Positions 20,616 to 36,428 of a DNA stretch of 64,000 bases are shown here, piece by piece; positions within the stretch are counted from its first letter, which is position 1; each line of letters opens with the position of its first letter. The stretch covers positions 124,001 through 188,000 of the forward strand of contig JAEUKB010000041.1 in the NCBI GenBank assembly GCA_016794365.1. Direction: 5' to 3'. The position numbers and the translations under genes are program-made. The stretch comes from Myxococcales bacterium (lineage in GTDB: Bacteria; Myxococcota_A; Polyangia; Palsa-1104; JAEUJZ01). Under the pieces are notes generated by a model. It saw only the letters and a program-made list of their open reading frames with translations, was not told where the DNA came from and searched no databases.

Positions 20616-20924
20616 TCAGGTCTTGATCTCGACATCAACGCCCGCCGACAAGTCTAGCTTCATCAGCGCGTCAAGCGTCTGCTGGGTCGGCTCCAGGATA
20701 TCGAGCAATCGCTTATGCGTTCGGATCTCGAACTGCTCACGCGACTTTTTGTCGATATGGACAGACCTCAGCACACAGTACTTATTGATCTGGGTTGGCA
20801 GCGGAATTGGACCCGCGACCTTGGCTCCAGTTCGTTTTGCCGTATCCACAATCTCACCGGCCGACTGGTCGAGGAGTTTGTGATCATAGGCTTTGAGCCT
20901 GATGCGTATCTTGGGCGTTGTCAT
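20616..20924 (-). CDS. rpsJ: 30S ribosomal protein S10
   Basis: 102 residues: [40 protein letters not shown], then [22 protein letters not shown]10 also serves as NusE in transcription antitermination. It lies 26 bp after tuf, joining the str and S10 operons into one unit. The next gene is rplD, not rplC. Confidence 0.98.
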   Translation of the reverse strand: MTTPKIRIRLKAYDHKLLDQSAGEIVDTAKRTGAKVAGPIPLPTQINKYCVLRSVHIDKKSREQFEIRTHKRLLDILEPTQQTLDALMKLDLSAGVDVEIKT

Positions 20925-20950
20925 TAGCTCGCTCGCTTACCCGAAGGCGC

Positions 20951-22159
20951 TTACTCAATAACCTGGGTCACAACACCAGCACCCACGGTACGACCACCCT
21001 CACGAATGGCGAAGCGGAGCTGGGGCTCGACGGCAACTTTGGTGATCAGTTCGATCTCCATCTGAATGTTGTCGCCAGGCATAACCATTTCAACGCCGTC
21101 CGGCAGACGGCAAATACCAGTCACGTCCGTGGTTCGGAAATAGAACTGCGGACGATAGTTCGTAAAGAACGGAGTGTGGCGACCACCTTCTTCCTTCTTT
21201 AGAACGTAGACCTCAGCTTTGAACTTCTTGTGTGGAGTAATCGAGCCTGGCTTGGCCAAGACTTGACCACGCTCAATCTCTTCACGCTTCACACCACGGA
21301 GCAGACATCCAACGTTGTCACCAGCCTCGCCCTGATCGAGCAGTTTGCGGAACATCTCAACGCCAGTGACCGTGCTCTTGCGGGTATCAACAAAGCCGAT
21401 GATCTCGACTTCGTCGCCAACCTTACAGATACCACGCTCGATACGACCGGTAACGACCGTGCCACGACCAGAGATCGTAAACACGTCTTCGATCGGCATC
21501 AGGAACGGCTTATCCGTTTCACGAACCGGAGTCGGAATGAAGGTGTCACACGCCTGGAGCAGCTTCACAATCGAGCCATCGCCGATATCGCTCTGGACGC
21601 CTTGAAGCGCCTGCAAAGCCGATCCGCGAATGATTGGTGCCGTGTCACCAGGGAACTTGTACTTGTTGAGAAGATCTCGGATTTCAAGCTCGATCAACTC
21701 AAGCAGTTCCGGATCACCATTCACATCAACCTTGTTGAGGAACACAACAAGCTGCGGAACATTGACCTGGCGCGCCAGAAGAACGTGCTCACGCGTCTGC
21801 GGCATCGGACCATCAACGGCCGACACAACAAGAATGGCACCGTCCATCTGAGCAGCACCGGTGATCATGTTCTTGACGTAATCGGCGTGGCCCGGACAGT
21901 CAACGTGGGCATAGTGACGATTGGCGCTCTCGTATTCGACGTGAGAAACCGCAATCGTCATGATCTTGCTCTCGTCACGACGTCCCTGCGACTCAGAAGC
22001 CTTGGCGACCTGATCGTACGAGATCTCTTTGGTGCCACCGAACTTCGAGGAAGCAACCTTGGTAATGGCCGCCGTAAGAGTGGTCTTACCATGGTCAACG
22101 TGACCAATGGTTCCGATGTTCACGTGGGTTTTTTTGCGGTTAAATTTCTCTTTAGCCAT
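20951..22159 (-). CDS. tuf: Elongation factor Tu with non-canonical switch I
   Basis: 402 residues (E. coli 394). It delivers aminoacyl-tRNA to the ribosome. G1 GHVDHGKT is at residues 20-27, G3 DCPGH near 88, then NKVD and GSAL; domains 2 and 3 are normal ([31 protein letters not shown]). Switch I is unusual: where most EF-Tu proteins have EExARGITI, this one reads [10 protein letters not shown] (residues 60-69) after [12 protein letters not shown], with about five extra residues. The Mg-binding Thr is kept (T68), but the neighbouring RG is KI. It directly follows rpsG where fusA normally stands. No second copy is in the window. Confidence 0.97.
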   Translation of the reverse strand: MAKEKFNRKKTHVNIGTIGHVDHGKTTLTAAITKVASSKFGGTKEISYDQVAKASESQGRRDESKIMTIAVSHVEYESANRHYAHVDCPGHADYVKNMITGAAQMDGAILVVSAVDGPMPQTREHVLLARQVNVPQLVVFLNKVDVNGDPELLELIELEIRDLLNKYKFPGDTAPIIRGSALQALQGVQSDIGDGSIVKLLQACDTFIPTPVRETDKPFLMPIEDVFTISGRGTVVTGRIERGICKVGDEVEIIGFVDTRKSTVTGVEMFRKLLDQGEAGDNVGCLLRGVKREEIERGQVLAKPGSITPHKKFKAEVYVLKKEEGGRHTPFFTNYRPQFYFRTTDVTGICRLPDGVEMVMPGDNIQMEIELITKVAVEPQLRFAIREGGRTVGAGVVTQVIE

Positions 22160-22199
22160 AGCGATATCCCTCTACCCTGCTCTTCGCTGCTGTCTCTCG

Positions 22200-22277
22200 T
22201 CGGGCGCTAGTTCTTGAGACTTTGTGTTCAAAAGATTTAAAGCTTTTGCAGCGGCTCTGTGTTAGCGCCCGAGCCGC
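22200..22277 (-). promoter_or_regulatory. Interleaved inverted repeats (pseudoknot topology) in the rpsG-tuf spacer
   Basis: Two perfect inverted repeats overlap in order a-b-a'-b' on the minus strand: 7 bp GCGGCTC/GAGCCGC (plus 22251-22257 with 22271-22277) and 10 bp TCGGGCGCTA/TAGCGCCCGA (plus 22200-22209 with 22263-22272). They share two bases, so they would form either a slightly trimmed H-type pseudoknot or two exclusive hairpins. The element ends about 40 nt before the tuf start, in a 129-bp spacer with no gene. A role in tuf expression is inferred. Confidence 0.45.
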
Positions 22278-22288
22278 CGTGGCCAGTT

Positions 22289-22777
22289 CTACCAGCGGTA
22301 GTGCGCAAAGGCCTTATTGGCCTCTGCCATCTTGTGGGTATCTTCACGCTTCTTCACAGCGTTCCCACGATTTTGCGAAGCATCGAGGATCTCTGAAGCA
22401 AGCTTCTCGACCATCGTCTTTTCGCCACGTCCACGCGCATAGGAAACCAACCAGCGCATACCAAGTGCCTGCGATCGGTCTGGACGAACTTCCACCGGAA
22501 CCTGATACGTCGAACCGCCAACGCGGCGCGACTTGACTTCAAGCTTCGGTCGAACATTGCCCATCGCACGCTCGAAGACTTTGATGGGATCTTCTTTTGC
22601 TCGCTCCGCCACCTTATCGAAGGCACCGTAGACGATTTGCTCAGCAACCGGCTTCTTGCCCATCTCCATCACCGTGTTAATAAACTTGGTGATCCGGCGA
22701 CGAACATCGTCTGGCTGCTCGGTAAACTTTGGATCGGGCAGGACTTCCCGCTTGGGAACTTCACCTTTGCGTGGCAT
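22289..22777 (-). CDS. rpsG: 30S ribosomal protein S7
   Basis: 162 residues (usual 156). [18 protein letters not shown] leads into a segment about 5-6 residues longer than usual ([16 protein letters not shown]). The rest is standard: [48 protein letters not shown], and [17 protein letters not shown] at the end. S7 starts 30S head assembly. GAGGAAAAGCG precedes the ATG. Confidence 0.97.
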   Translation of the reverse strand: MPRKGEVPKREVLPDPKFTEQPDDVRRRITKFINTVMEMGKKPVAEQIVYGAFDKVAERAKEDPIKVFERAMGNVRPKLEVKSRRVGGSTYQVPVEVRPDRSQALGMRWLVSYARGRGEKTMVEKLASEILDASQNRGNAVKKREDTHKMAEANKAFAHYRW

Positions 22778-22795
22778 CGCTTTTCCTCGCGCCTA

Positions 22796-23167
22796 TCACT
22801 TGGGTCGCTTGGCGCCGTACTTCGAGCGGCCCTGGCGACGATTAGCGACGCCCGCCGTATCGAGCGTACCGCGAACAATGTGATAGCGAACACCCGGCAG
22901 GTCCTTCACACGGCCACCGCGGATTAGCACAACAGAGTGCTCCTGCAGGTTGTGACCTTCCCCGGGAATATAGGTCGTCACTTCGATCTGGTTGGTCAAC
23001 CGAACACGCGCAACCTTACGAAGCGCAGAGTTTGGTTTCTTCGGCGTCGTCGTATACACGCGAACGCATACGCCACGCTTTTGCGGGCATGACTTGAGGG
23101 CGGGAGCAGAGGTCTTGCGCGTCTGCTTGATGCGGCCCTTTTTGACGAGCTGATTGATCGTAGGCAT
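22796..23167 (-). CDS. rpsL: 30S ribosomal protein S12
   Basis: 123 residues. [19 protein letters not shown] and [18 protein letters not shown] are intact. Both lysines whose changes cause streptomycin resistance in other bacteria are wild type. S12 acts at the decoding centre. It is the first gene of the ribosomal mega-operon; AAGGA lies about 10 nt before the ATG and a promoter stands about 60 nt upstream. Confidence 0.98.
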   Translation of the reverse strand: MPTINQLVKKGRIKQTRKTSAPALKSCPQKRGVCVRVYTTTPKKPNSALRKVARVRLTNQIEVTTYIPGEGHNLQEHSVVLIRGGRVKDLPGVRYHIVRGTLDTAGVANRRQGRSKYGAKRPK

Positions 23168-23229
23168 CCGATCGGTTCCTTAAATCCGCCGTGTTTTACG
23201 TCTTCGTGCGCAAACACAAAGAGAAGCGC

Positions 23230-23257
23230 AGTATACGGAGGGTCTGTGGTTAGTCAA
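23230..23257 (-). promoter_or_regulatory. Sigma70-type promoter for the rpsL-rplQ mega-operon
   Basis: Minus-strand -35 TTGACT (23252-23257), 16-bp spacer, -10 TATACT (23230-23235). It sits between the rpoC terminator and rpsL, about 60 nt before the rpsL start codon. It is the only clear promoter seen for the ~17-kb block down to 5.9 kb. Confidence 0.8.
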
Positions 23258-23318
23258 CAAAAAGATCTTGCGATCTGTCTACTTATGCGCTTCTCCGACG
23301 GGAAGTTATCTTCCCATC
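23258..23318 (-). terminator. Tandem terminator hairpins after rpoC
   Basis: Two minus-strand hairpins follow the rpoC stop. The first has a 9-bp stem (one G-U pair), GATGGGAAG with CTTCCCGTC around ATAA (23297-23318). The second is AGATC-GCAA-GATCT (23263-23276), followed by TTTTTG and then directly by the -35 of the next promoter. Confidence 0.7.
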
Positions 23319-23327
23319 GCCCTCTTT

Positions 23328-27590
<4,263 letters not shown>

Positions 27591-27623
27591 GAGACCTCTC
27601 CTTGAAAGTGCGAGCCTACCGCG

Positions 27624-31823
<4,200 letters not shown>

Positions 31824-32011
31824 TAGCGACCCTTTCTGTCCCTTGCAGCGAAGTGCACAAGGCTCACAGGAAAGCTCCTCGGGAATCTCATAAGGGGTGA
31901 TCCCTTCGCAGCGTGCTTTCCCAACGAGGTTGTCTATCCTTCCCTATCCCACAGCGACGCTCTCGCTACAGAACAAAGGAAGACAAAGTGCGAAGTGTTG
32001 CCGGATGTGAC

Positions 32012-32056
32012 AAAAACCGGCGGCCCACAGGGACACTTTTCCCTGCGAGCCGTCGG
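32012..32056 (-). terminator. rplL-rpoB attenuator/terminator
   Basis: A long minus-strand stem runs between 32056 and 32017: CCG and CGGCTC arms pair with GGGCCG and CGG, capped by CAGGGA-AAAGTG-TCCCTG, then TTTTTG. It lies about 50 nt after the rplL stop in the 285-bp rplL-rpoB spacer. A partial terminator here is well known in E. coli, where it sets the ratio of ribosomal protein to polymerase mRNA. A smaller hairpin, GATTGGC/GCCAATC, lies just before it. No gene and no clear promoter were seen in the rest of the spacer. Confidence 0.75.
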
Positions 32057-32108
32057 TCGGCCCCACTTCTTAGCTTTTGTAGCCGATTGGCAAAGGCCAA
32101 TCCTCGAG

Positions 32109-32501
32109 CTACTTGATCTCGACGGTACCGCCAGCCTCGACGATCTTCTTCTTGATCGTCTCAGCCTCTTCCTTCGAGACAGCGGCCTTCAGTTCCTTCG
32201 GCGCGCCGTCCACAAGGTCTTTGGCTTCCTTGAGGCCGAGGTTGGTCAGCTCGCGGACAACCTTGATGACGCCAATCTTGTTGGCACCAGCGCTGGCAAG
32301 AATGACCGAGAACTCGGTCTGCTCAGCAGCAGCCGGAGCAGCAGCAGCGCCACCGCCACCAACGGCCGGACCAGCAGCAACTGCCACTGGCGCAGCCTTC
32401 ACGCCCCACTTGTCCTCAAGCAGCTTGGTGAGCTGGGCGATCTGAATCACCGACAGTTGCGAGAGCTGATCAACAATTTGGTCCATGTTTGCGTTGCTCA
32501 T
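32109..32501 (-). CDS. rplL: 50S ribosomal protein L7/L12
   Basis: 130 residues. The N-terminal dimerisation part covers about 1-33 ([22 protein letters not shown]), an Ala/Gly-rich hinge about 36-62, and the C-terminal factor-binding domain follows ([36 protein letters not shown]). It forms the ribosomal stalk with L10 and recruits elongation factors. AAGGAGAAAATACA precedes the ATG. Confidence 0.98.
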   Translation of the reverse strand: MSNANMDQIVDQLSQLSVIQIAQLTKLLEDKWGVKAAPVAVAAGPAVGGGGAAAAPAAAEQTEFSVILASAGANKIGVIKVVRELTNLGLKEAKDLVDGAPKELKAAVSKEEAETIKKKIVEAGGTVEIK

Positions 32502-32519
32502 TGTATTTTCTCCTTGGAG

Positions 32520-33041
32520 TTAGCCTTGGGTCTCGAGTGCGCGCTTGCGAGCATCGAGTACGTAAGCAAAGTTCTGCGCAGCCGCGTTGAGCGTGCGTAC
32601 GACGTTGGTTGCCGGAGCCATAAGGGTCGCGAGCAGCGTAGCCCTGAGCTCGTCCTTGCCAGGCATGTCAGCCGAAGCGATGACACCCTTTTCATCCAGA
32701 ACGCCCTCGAGGAAACCGCCCTTGATCTTGAACTTCTCGTTGTTCTTGGCGTAGTCGCGAGCCACCTTGGCGGCAGCAGACGGACTATCCCAAGAGAACA
32801 CAACTGCCGATGGACCTTCCAGGTACTTGCCCATCTTCTCCATCGGAGTCCCGGCAATCGCGAGCTTCACCAAGGTGTTCTTGTACACCTTGTACTCGCA
32901 CTGCTGCTTCCGGAAATCATCCCGAAGAGAAGTCACCGCCGGTACCGGCAGGCCACGGAAGTCACAAATGACCACCGCCGCGCTCTTTTGGAGCTTGTCT
33001 TTCAACTCAGCGATTTGCTGCGCTTTTTCGTTGCGATCCAT
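32520..33041 (-). CDS. rplJ: 50S ribosomal protein L10
   Basis: 173 residues from MDRNEKAQQIAEL at 33041, with GGAG about 9 nt upstream; the longer frame adds five unlikely residues. AAVVICDFRGLPVPAVTSLR and YKVYKNTLVKLAIAGT are diagnostic. The C-terminal helix binds L7/L12 dimers. L10-L12 complexes repress their own mRNA in known systems. Confidence 0.96.
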   Translation of the reverse strand: MDRNEKAQQIAELKDKLQKSAAVVICDFRGLPVPAVTSLRDDFRKQQCEYKVYKNTLVKLAIAGTPMEKMGKYLEGPSAVVFSWDSPSAAAKVARDYAKNNEKFKIKGGFLEGVLDEKGVIASADMPGKDELRATLLATLMAPATNVVRTLNAAAQNFAYVLDARKRALETQG

Positions 33042-33113
33042 ACCCCAGGACTCCAAGTCTCGGCAGGTGATTAAGCCTCAGTGGCTCCTGCTATCTAAGA
33101 CGGTTAGATTGTC

Positions 33114-33132
33114 TTCAACACAACGTGTTGAA
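33114..33132 (-). promoter_or_regulatory. Hairpin in the rplA-rplJ spacer (possible L10 leader element)
   Basis: A perfect 8-bp inverted repeat, TTCAACAC with GTGTTGAA around a 3-nt loop, lies just after the rplA stop and before a small AGCC/GGCT hairpin. There is no U tract. The rplJ leader is a known L10(L12) binding region in other bacteria; the link here is only positional. Confidence 0.35.
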
Positions 33133-33136
33133 GGAA

Positions 33137-33853
33137 TTATTTCGAAGCGAGTTGTCCCTGGACTTCGTTCGTGTCCAGCTTCAGCCCGGGCCCCATCGTG
33201 GTGGACAGAGCAATGCTCTTCACGTACTGACCCTTCGCGGAGGAAGGCTTCAGCTTGATCAGAAGCTCAATGAGCGCTCGAGCATTCTCTCGCAGTTTTT
33301 GCGAACCGAATGAAAGCTTTCCGACCGGCGCGTGAACAATGCCGGTCTTCTCGACGCGGAACTCAACGCGACCACCCTTGAGCTCACGAACAGCCTTCGC
33401 AACGTCGGTTGTCACCGTGCCAACCTTGGGGTTTGGCATCAAACCACGCGGTCCAAGAATGCGGGCGATTTTTCCGATCACACCCATCATGTCCGGAGTC
33501 GCAACAGCCGCATCAAAGTCTAGCCAGTTCTCTGTCTGGATCTTGGTCACCAAGTCTTCAGCACCCACAAAGTTTGCTCCAGCGTCCAGAGCTTCCTTTG
33601 CTTTGTCACCCTTGGCGAACACGATGATGCGAACCGACTTGCCAGTTCCGTGCGGCAAATTGACGGCACCACGAACCATCTGATCTGCATGCTTTGGATC
33701 GACACCAAGGCGAACCGCAAGATCAACGGTCTCATCAAACTTGCTCGAAACCTTCAGCTTGGGAAGAAGATCAAAGGCCTCATCCATGCTGTATCGCTTT
33801 TCGCGATCGACGAGCTTTAGCGCTGCTGCGTACTTTTTTCCGACTTTGGCCAC
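33137..33853 (-). CDS. rplA: 50S ribosomal protein L1
   Basis: 238 residues from the GTG at 33853 ([12 protein letters not shown]). AAGGAG lies 8 nt before it, whereas the GTG three codons further upstream overlaps the ribosome-binding site. [19 protein letters not shown] and the [18 protein letters not shown] segment are diagnostic. L1 binds the mobile stalk of 23S rRNA and represses rplK-rplA mRNA in E. coli. Confidence 0.96.
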   Translation of the reverse strand: MAKVGKKYAAALKLVDREKRYSMDEAFDLLPKLKVSSKFDETVDLAVRLGVDPKHADQMVRGAVNLPHGTGKSVRIIVFAKGDKAKEALDAGANFVGAEDLVTKIQTENWLDFDAAVATPDMMGVIGKIARILGPRGLMPNPKVGTVTTDVAKAVRELKGGRVEFRVEKTGIVHAPVGKLSFGSQKLRENARALIELLIKLKPSSAKGQYVKSIALSTTMGPGLKLDTNEVQGQLASK

Positions 33854-33925
33854 GTTGCGCACTCCTTATCGACTTCAGGGCAATGCCCCAAATATCTCCC
33901 GCAATCGCTGCGGTTGGCGGAAGGC

Positions 33926-34369
33926 TTAGCCTTCGACGACGTCAATACCCATCGAGCGCGCCGTTCCAGCAATGGAACGCATGGCACTCTCTACATTGGT
34001 AGTATTGAGATCAGAAAGCTTTTGCGAAGCGATGTCGCGAAGCTGTTTTTTGGTGATGGAACCAACCTTCACCTTGTTCGGAATCTTTGAACCCGAACCC
34101 GGCTTCTTTTGAAGCGGCAATCCCGCTGCTTTCTTCACCAACACCGATGCAGGCGGCGTCTTGGTGATGAAAGTAAACGAACGATCAGAATAGACCGTAA
34201 TTACCACGGGGATCATCATGGCTTCTATGCCCTGCGTCTTTGCATTGAAAGACTTGCAGAACTCCATGATGTTCACGCCGTGTTGACCGAGGGCCGGACC
34301 AACGGGAGGCGATGGGTTTGCCTTACCGGCGGGGATTTGCAGCTTTACGTAGCCAGTGACTTTCTTCAT
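33926..34369 (-). CDS. rplK: 50S ribosomal protein L11
   Basis: 147 residues: [39 protein letters not shown] at the N-terminus, and the rRNA-binding C-terminal domain with [35 protein letters not shown]. It forms the GTPase-associated centre and the thiostrepton site. AGGA lies about 9 nt before the ATG. A hairpin with arms TGCC-CAAAA and TTTTG-GGCA lies in the 179-bp spacer after nusG. Confidence 0.98.
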   Translation of the reverse strand: MKKVTGYVKLQIPAGKANPSPPVGPALGQHGVNIMEFCKSFNAKTQGIEAMMIPVVITVYSDRSFTFITKTPPASVLVKKAAGLPLQKKPGSGSKIPNKVKVGSITKKQLRDIASQKLSDLNTTNVESAMRSIAGTARSMGIDVVEG

Positions 34370-34548
34370 GGCTGATTCCTACGTGTCTGTCAGGTACTTG
34401 CCACCGGTTTGACTACCACCGGGAGGCAACAGAATGCCCAAAATGCCTTTTGAGGGCAAGCACTTAGCGCATGGGCAAGTAATGTTGTGGCGACTTTATC
34501 TACTCAGCCTCGAGCGAGGTTAGCACTGACTGCTCCGACCGGGGCAAA

Positions 34549-35076
34549 TCAGGCTTTCTCCACCTGTGCGAAATCGAGTTCGACCGCGGTAGCTCGACCA
34601 AAGATGCTGACGCGAACCTTTACTTTTTGCTTTTCAGCCTTCACTTCATCGACGATGCCAGCAAAGTTTGCAAACGGACCATCAATGACACGAACGTTTT
34701 CGCCTTCTTCGAAGGAAACGCGAGGCTTTGGCTTCGCAGAGCCTTCAGACATCTGCGAGTTGATCTGCGCAATGTCTTTTTCGTTGACCGGAACAGGGTT
34801 GGTTCCACCCAAAAAGCCCGTTACTCGAGCCGTATTCTTGACCAGATGGTAAGTACGCTCACTCATTGCCATCTGAACAAACATATAGCCAGGGTAGAAC
34901 TTGCGGGTTGTGGTCCGCTTCTGTCCCTTCACTAGCTCTAGAACTGACTCCGTCGGAATCAAGACTTGGCCGAACTCGCCGTCCATACCAGCTTGCTTGA
35001 TCCGCTCCTGGAGAGATAGCTTGGCCCGGTTCTCATGACCCGAGTAGGTGTGGACGACGTACCACTTTAGACCCAT
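34549..35076 (-). CDS. nusG: Transcription termination/antitermination factor NusG
   Basis: 175 residues from [19 protein letters not shown] at 35076; the open frame extends 23 residues into secE without NusG likeness. The NGN domain covers about 1-115 and the KOW domain about 125-175 ([24 protein letters not shown]). It binds RNA polymerase and links it to Rho or the ribosome. It is directly downstream of secE. Confidence 0.97.
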   Translation of the reverse strand: MGLKWYVVHTYSGHENRAKLSLQERIKQAGMDGEFGQVLIPTESVLELVKGQKRTTTRKFYPGYMFVQMAMSERTYHLVKNTARVTGFLGGTNPVPVNEKDIAQINSQMSEGSAKPKPRVSFEEGENVRVIDGPFANFAGIVDEVKAEKQKVKVRVSIFGRATAVELDFAQVEKA

Positions 35077-35111
35077 TGCATCACCGCCGCTTTGCCCAAG
35101 GGATGATCCTG

Positions 35112-35465
35112 TTAGCTGTACAGGAGGCCGGTCATGAACGCCCACGTCGCGTCAAAGACGCCTAAAAGGAGTGAGGCGATGATCACGGTCACGATCACAA
35201 CAAGGGTAGCCGCGCTCGTCTCTTTGCGAGTAGGCCATGAAACCTTGCTTAATTCAGTGACGCACTCTGACGCTAGGCCGAAGATTTCTTCGTTGCGCCA
35301 CGCCCAGTAGACACCGACTCCAGCAAGGAGAAACGACGCTGTGTAGATGATGAGCTGCTTTGGCTTGGCGAAATAGCTCCACACCCACTCACTGGTTCTT
35401 ACCAGTAAGAACACGAGCGCCAAACCGGCTGCCGCAAATAGGATATGGACCCATTTTCGTTCCAT
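35112..35465 (-). CDS. secE: Preprotein translocase subunit SecE (three-helix form)
   Basis: 117 residues with about three membrane helices (near 6-24, 38-56 and 88-112), like the long enterobacterial SecE, not the short one-helix form. The amphipathic linker carries the conserved [13 protein letters not shown]. It clamps SecY. It lies between the tRNA-Trp gene and nusG. Confidence 0.95.
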   Translation of the reverse strand: MERKWVHILFAAAGLALVFLLVRTSEWVWSYFAKPKQLIIYTASFLLAGVGVYWAWRNEEIFGLASECVTELSKVSWPTRKETSAATLVVIVTVIIASLLLGVFDATWAFMTGLLYS

Positions 35466-35561
35466 CGTTTCCGTCTTGCTCCACTTGAGCGATCAAGCCT
35501 AATCCACCGATCACTCCGGGGCCCTCGCCAAGCTAAAGATGTTGGAAGCTGCTTATGCTTG

Positions 35562-35635
35562 CAGGCCAGGAGGGATTCGAACCCCCAACCCGCGGTTTTG
35601 GAGACCGCCGCTCTACCAGTTCGAGCTACTGACCT
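35562..35635 (-). tRNA. trnW: tRNA-Trp (anticodon CCA)
   Basis: 74 nt. The acceptor AGGTCAG pairs with CTGGCCT; the D arm is GCTC/GAGC; the anticodon arm GCGGT-CTCCAAA-ACCGC reads CCA; the T loop is TTCGAAT; the discriminator is G. CCA is not encoded. The rpmG-trnW-secE-nusG order is widely conserved. Confidence 0.95.
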
Positions 35636-35653
35636 AGAACCTGGATTGAACAA

Positions 35654-35683
35654 AGCGCTCACCTTATAAAAAAGGCAAGCGCT
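35654..35683 (-). other. Hairpin between rpmG and tRNA-Trp
   Basis: AGCGCT arms (35654-35659 and 35678-35683) with an inner CCTT/AAGG pair form a hairpin just 4 bp after the rpmG stop. It could be a processing or attenuation site; only TTTG follows. Confidence 0.35.
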
Positions 35684-35687
35684 AAAA

Positions 35688-35849
35688 TTACTTGGTCTCC
35701 TTGTGGGAGGTATGGCGATGGCACCACTTACAGTACTTGTTGAACTCCAGCTTGTCTGGAGTGGTGCGCTTGTTCTTGTTGGTGTGGTAGTTACGCCGCT
35801 TGCACTCTTTGCATTCTAGCGTGACAAGTACACGATTACCGCGTGCCAT
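35688..35849 (-). CDS. rpmG: 50S ribosomal protein L33, zinc-binding form
   Basis: 53 residues, read directly: [20 protein letters not shown], then [21 protein letters not shown] and [13 protein letters not shown] before TAA. C13, C16, C40 and C43 form the zinc site of the C+ type. GAGGATAGAAC precedes the ATG. It lies between tRNA-Thr(GGT) and tRNA-Trp, where tuf is commonly found upstream in other genomes. Confidence 0.97.
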   Translation of the reverse strand: MARGNRVLVTLECKECKRRNYHTNKNKRTTPDKLEFNKYCKWCHRHTSHKETK

Positions 35850-35910
35850 GTTCTATCCTCGGACCACTTAGCGAGCACGTAGCCCGCGTTGGATTGATGT
35901 TGGAGCGAAG

Positions 35911-35983
<73 letters not shown>

Positions 35984-35997
35984 AACTTTTTTTAAGT

Positions 35998-36070
35998 AGC
36001 GGGCGACGGGGTTCGAACCCGCGACGTCTAGCTTGGAAGGCTAGAGCTCTACCAACTGAGCTACACCCGC
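35998..36070 (-). tRNA. trnG: tRNA-Gly (anticodon TCC)
   Basis: 73 nt. The acceptor GCGGGTG pairs with CGCCCGC; the anticodon arm CTAGC-CTTCCAA-GCTAG reads TCC; the T loop is TTCGAAC; the discriminator is T, as usual for Gly. It lies 14 bp upstream of tRNA-Thr(GGT). Confidence 0.95.
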
Positions 36071-36094
36071 ACAGAATTCAAAATTGAATCAAAG

Positions 36095-36177
36095 TGGAGG
36101 GGGAAGGATTCGAACCTTCGAAGCGTAGACGCGGCTGATTTACAGTCAGCTCCCTTTGGCCACTCGGGCACCCCTCC
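36095..36177 (-). tRNA. trnY: tRNA-Tyr (anticodon GTA)
   Basis: 83 nt with the long variable arm of class II tRNAs. The acceptor GGAGGGG pairs with CCCCTCC; the anticodon arm CTGA-CTGTAAA-TCAG reads GTA; the T loop is TTCGAAT; the discriminator is A. Confidence 0.95.
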
Positions 36178-36198
36178 GCACTCGTTTTATTTTCAAAG

Positions 36199-36271
36199 AG
36201 CTGGCGGCGGGAATCGAACCCACTGCCTGCTGATTACAAGTCAGCTGCTCTACCAAGTGAGCTACGCCAGC
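36199..36271 (-). tRNA. trnT: tRNA-Thr (anticodon TGT)
   Basis: 73 nt. The acceptor GCTGGCG pairs with CGCCAGC; the anticodon arm CTGA-CTTGTAA-TCAG reads TGT; the T loop is TTCGATT; the discriminator is T. It is the first gene after the promoter at 36.3 kb. Confidence 0.94.
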
Positions 36272-36297
36272 AAGTGCCGACGGTCGCGAGGCAGCGA

Positions 36298-36327
36298 GTA
36301 GTACCTTTACTGCCCCGGTTCTGTCAA
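36298..36327 (-). promoter_or_regulatory. Strong promoter for the tRNA-rpmG-secE-nusG-rplKAJL-rpoBC unit
   Basis: Minus-strand -35 TTGACA (36322-36327) matches consensus, followed by an 18-bp spacer and TACTAC (36298-36303); GTACTA gives 17 bp. A GC-rich discriminator (CGCTGCCTCGCGACC) follows, as in stringently controlled stable-RNA promoters. It lies about 25 nt before the first tRNA gene. Confidence 0.75.
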
Positions 36328-36428
36328 GAAACTTTTTTCGTTCGTGAGTTCGCACCAGTCAGGCCCAATTGCCTGCCAACAATGGTGGAAATTTCGCTCA
36401 ATTTGGGCTGCGAGGCAAGTGCTCTTTT

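Noticed and set aside
20592-20950. A hidden or frameshifted rplC near rpsJ
   Set aside because: Only 24 and 26 bp of non-coding sequence flank rpsJ, and none of the frames in 20.5-21.0 kb resembles L3.
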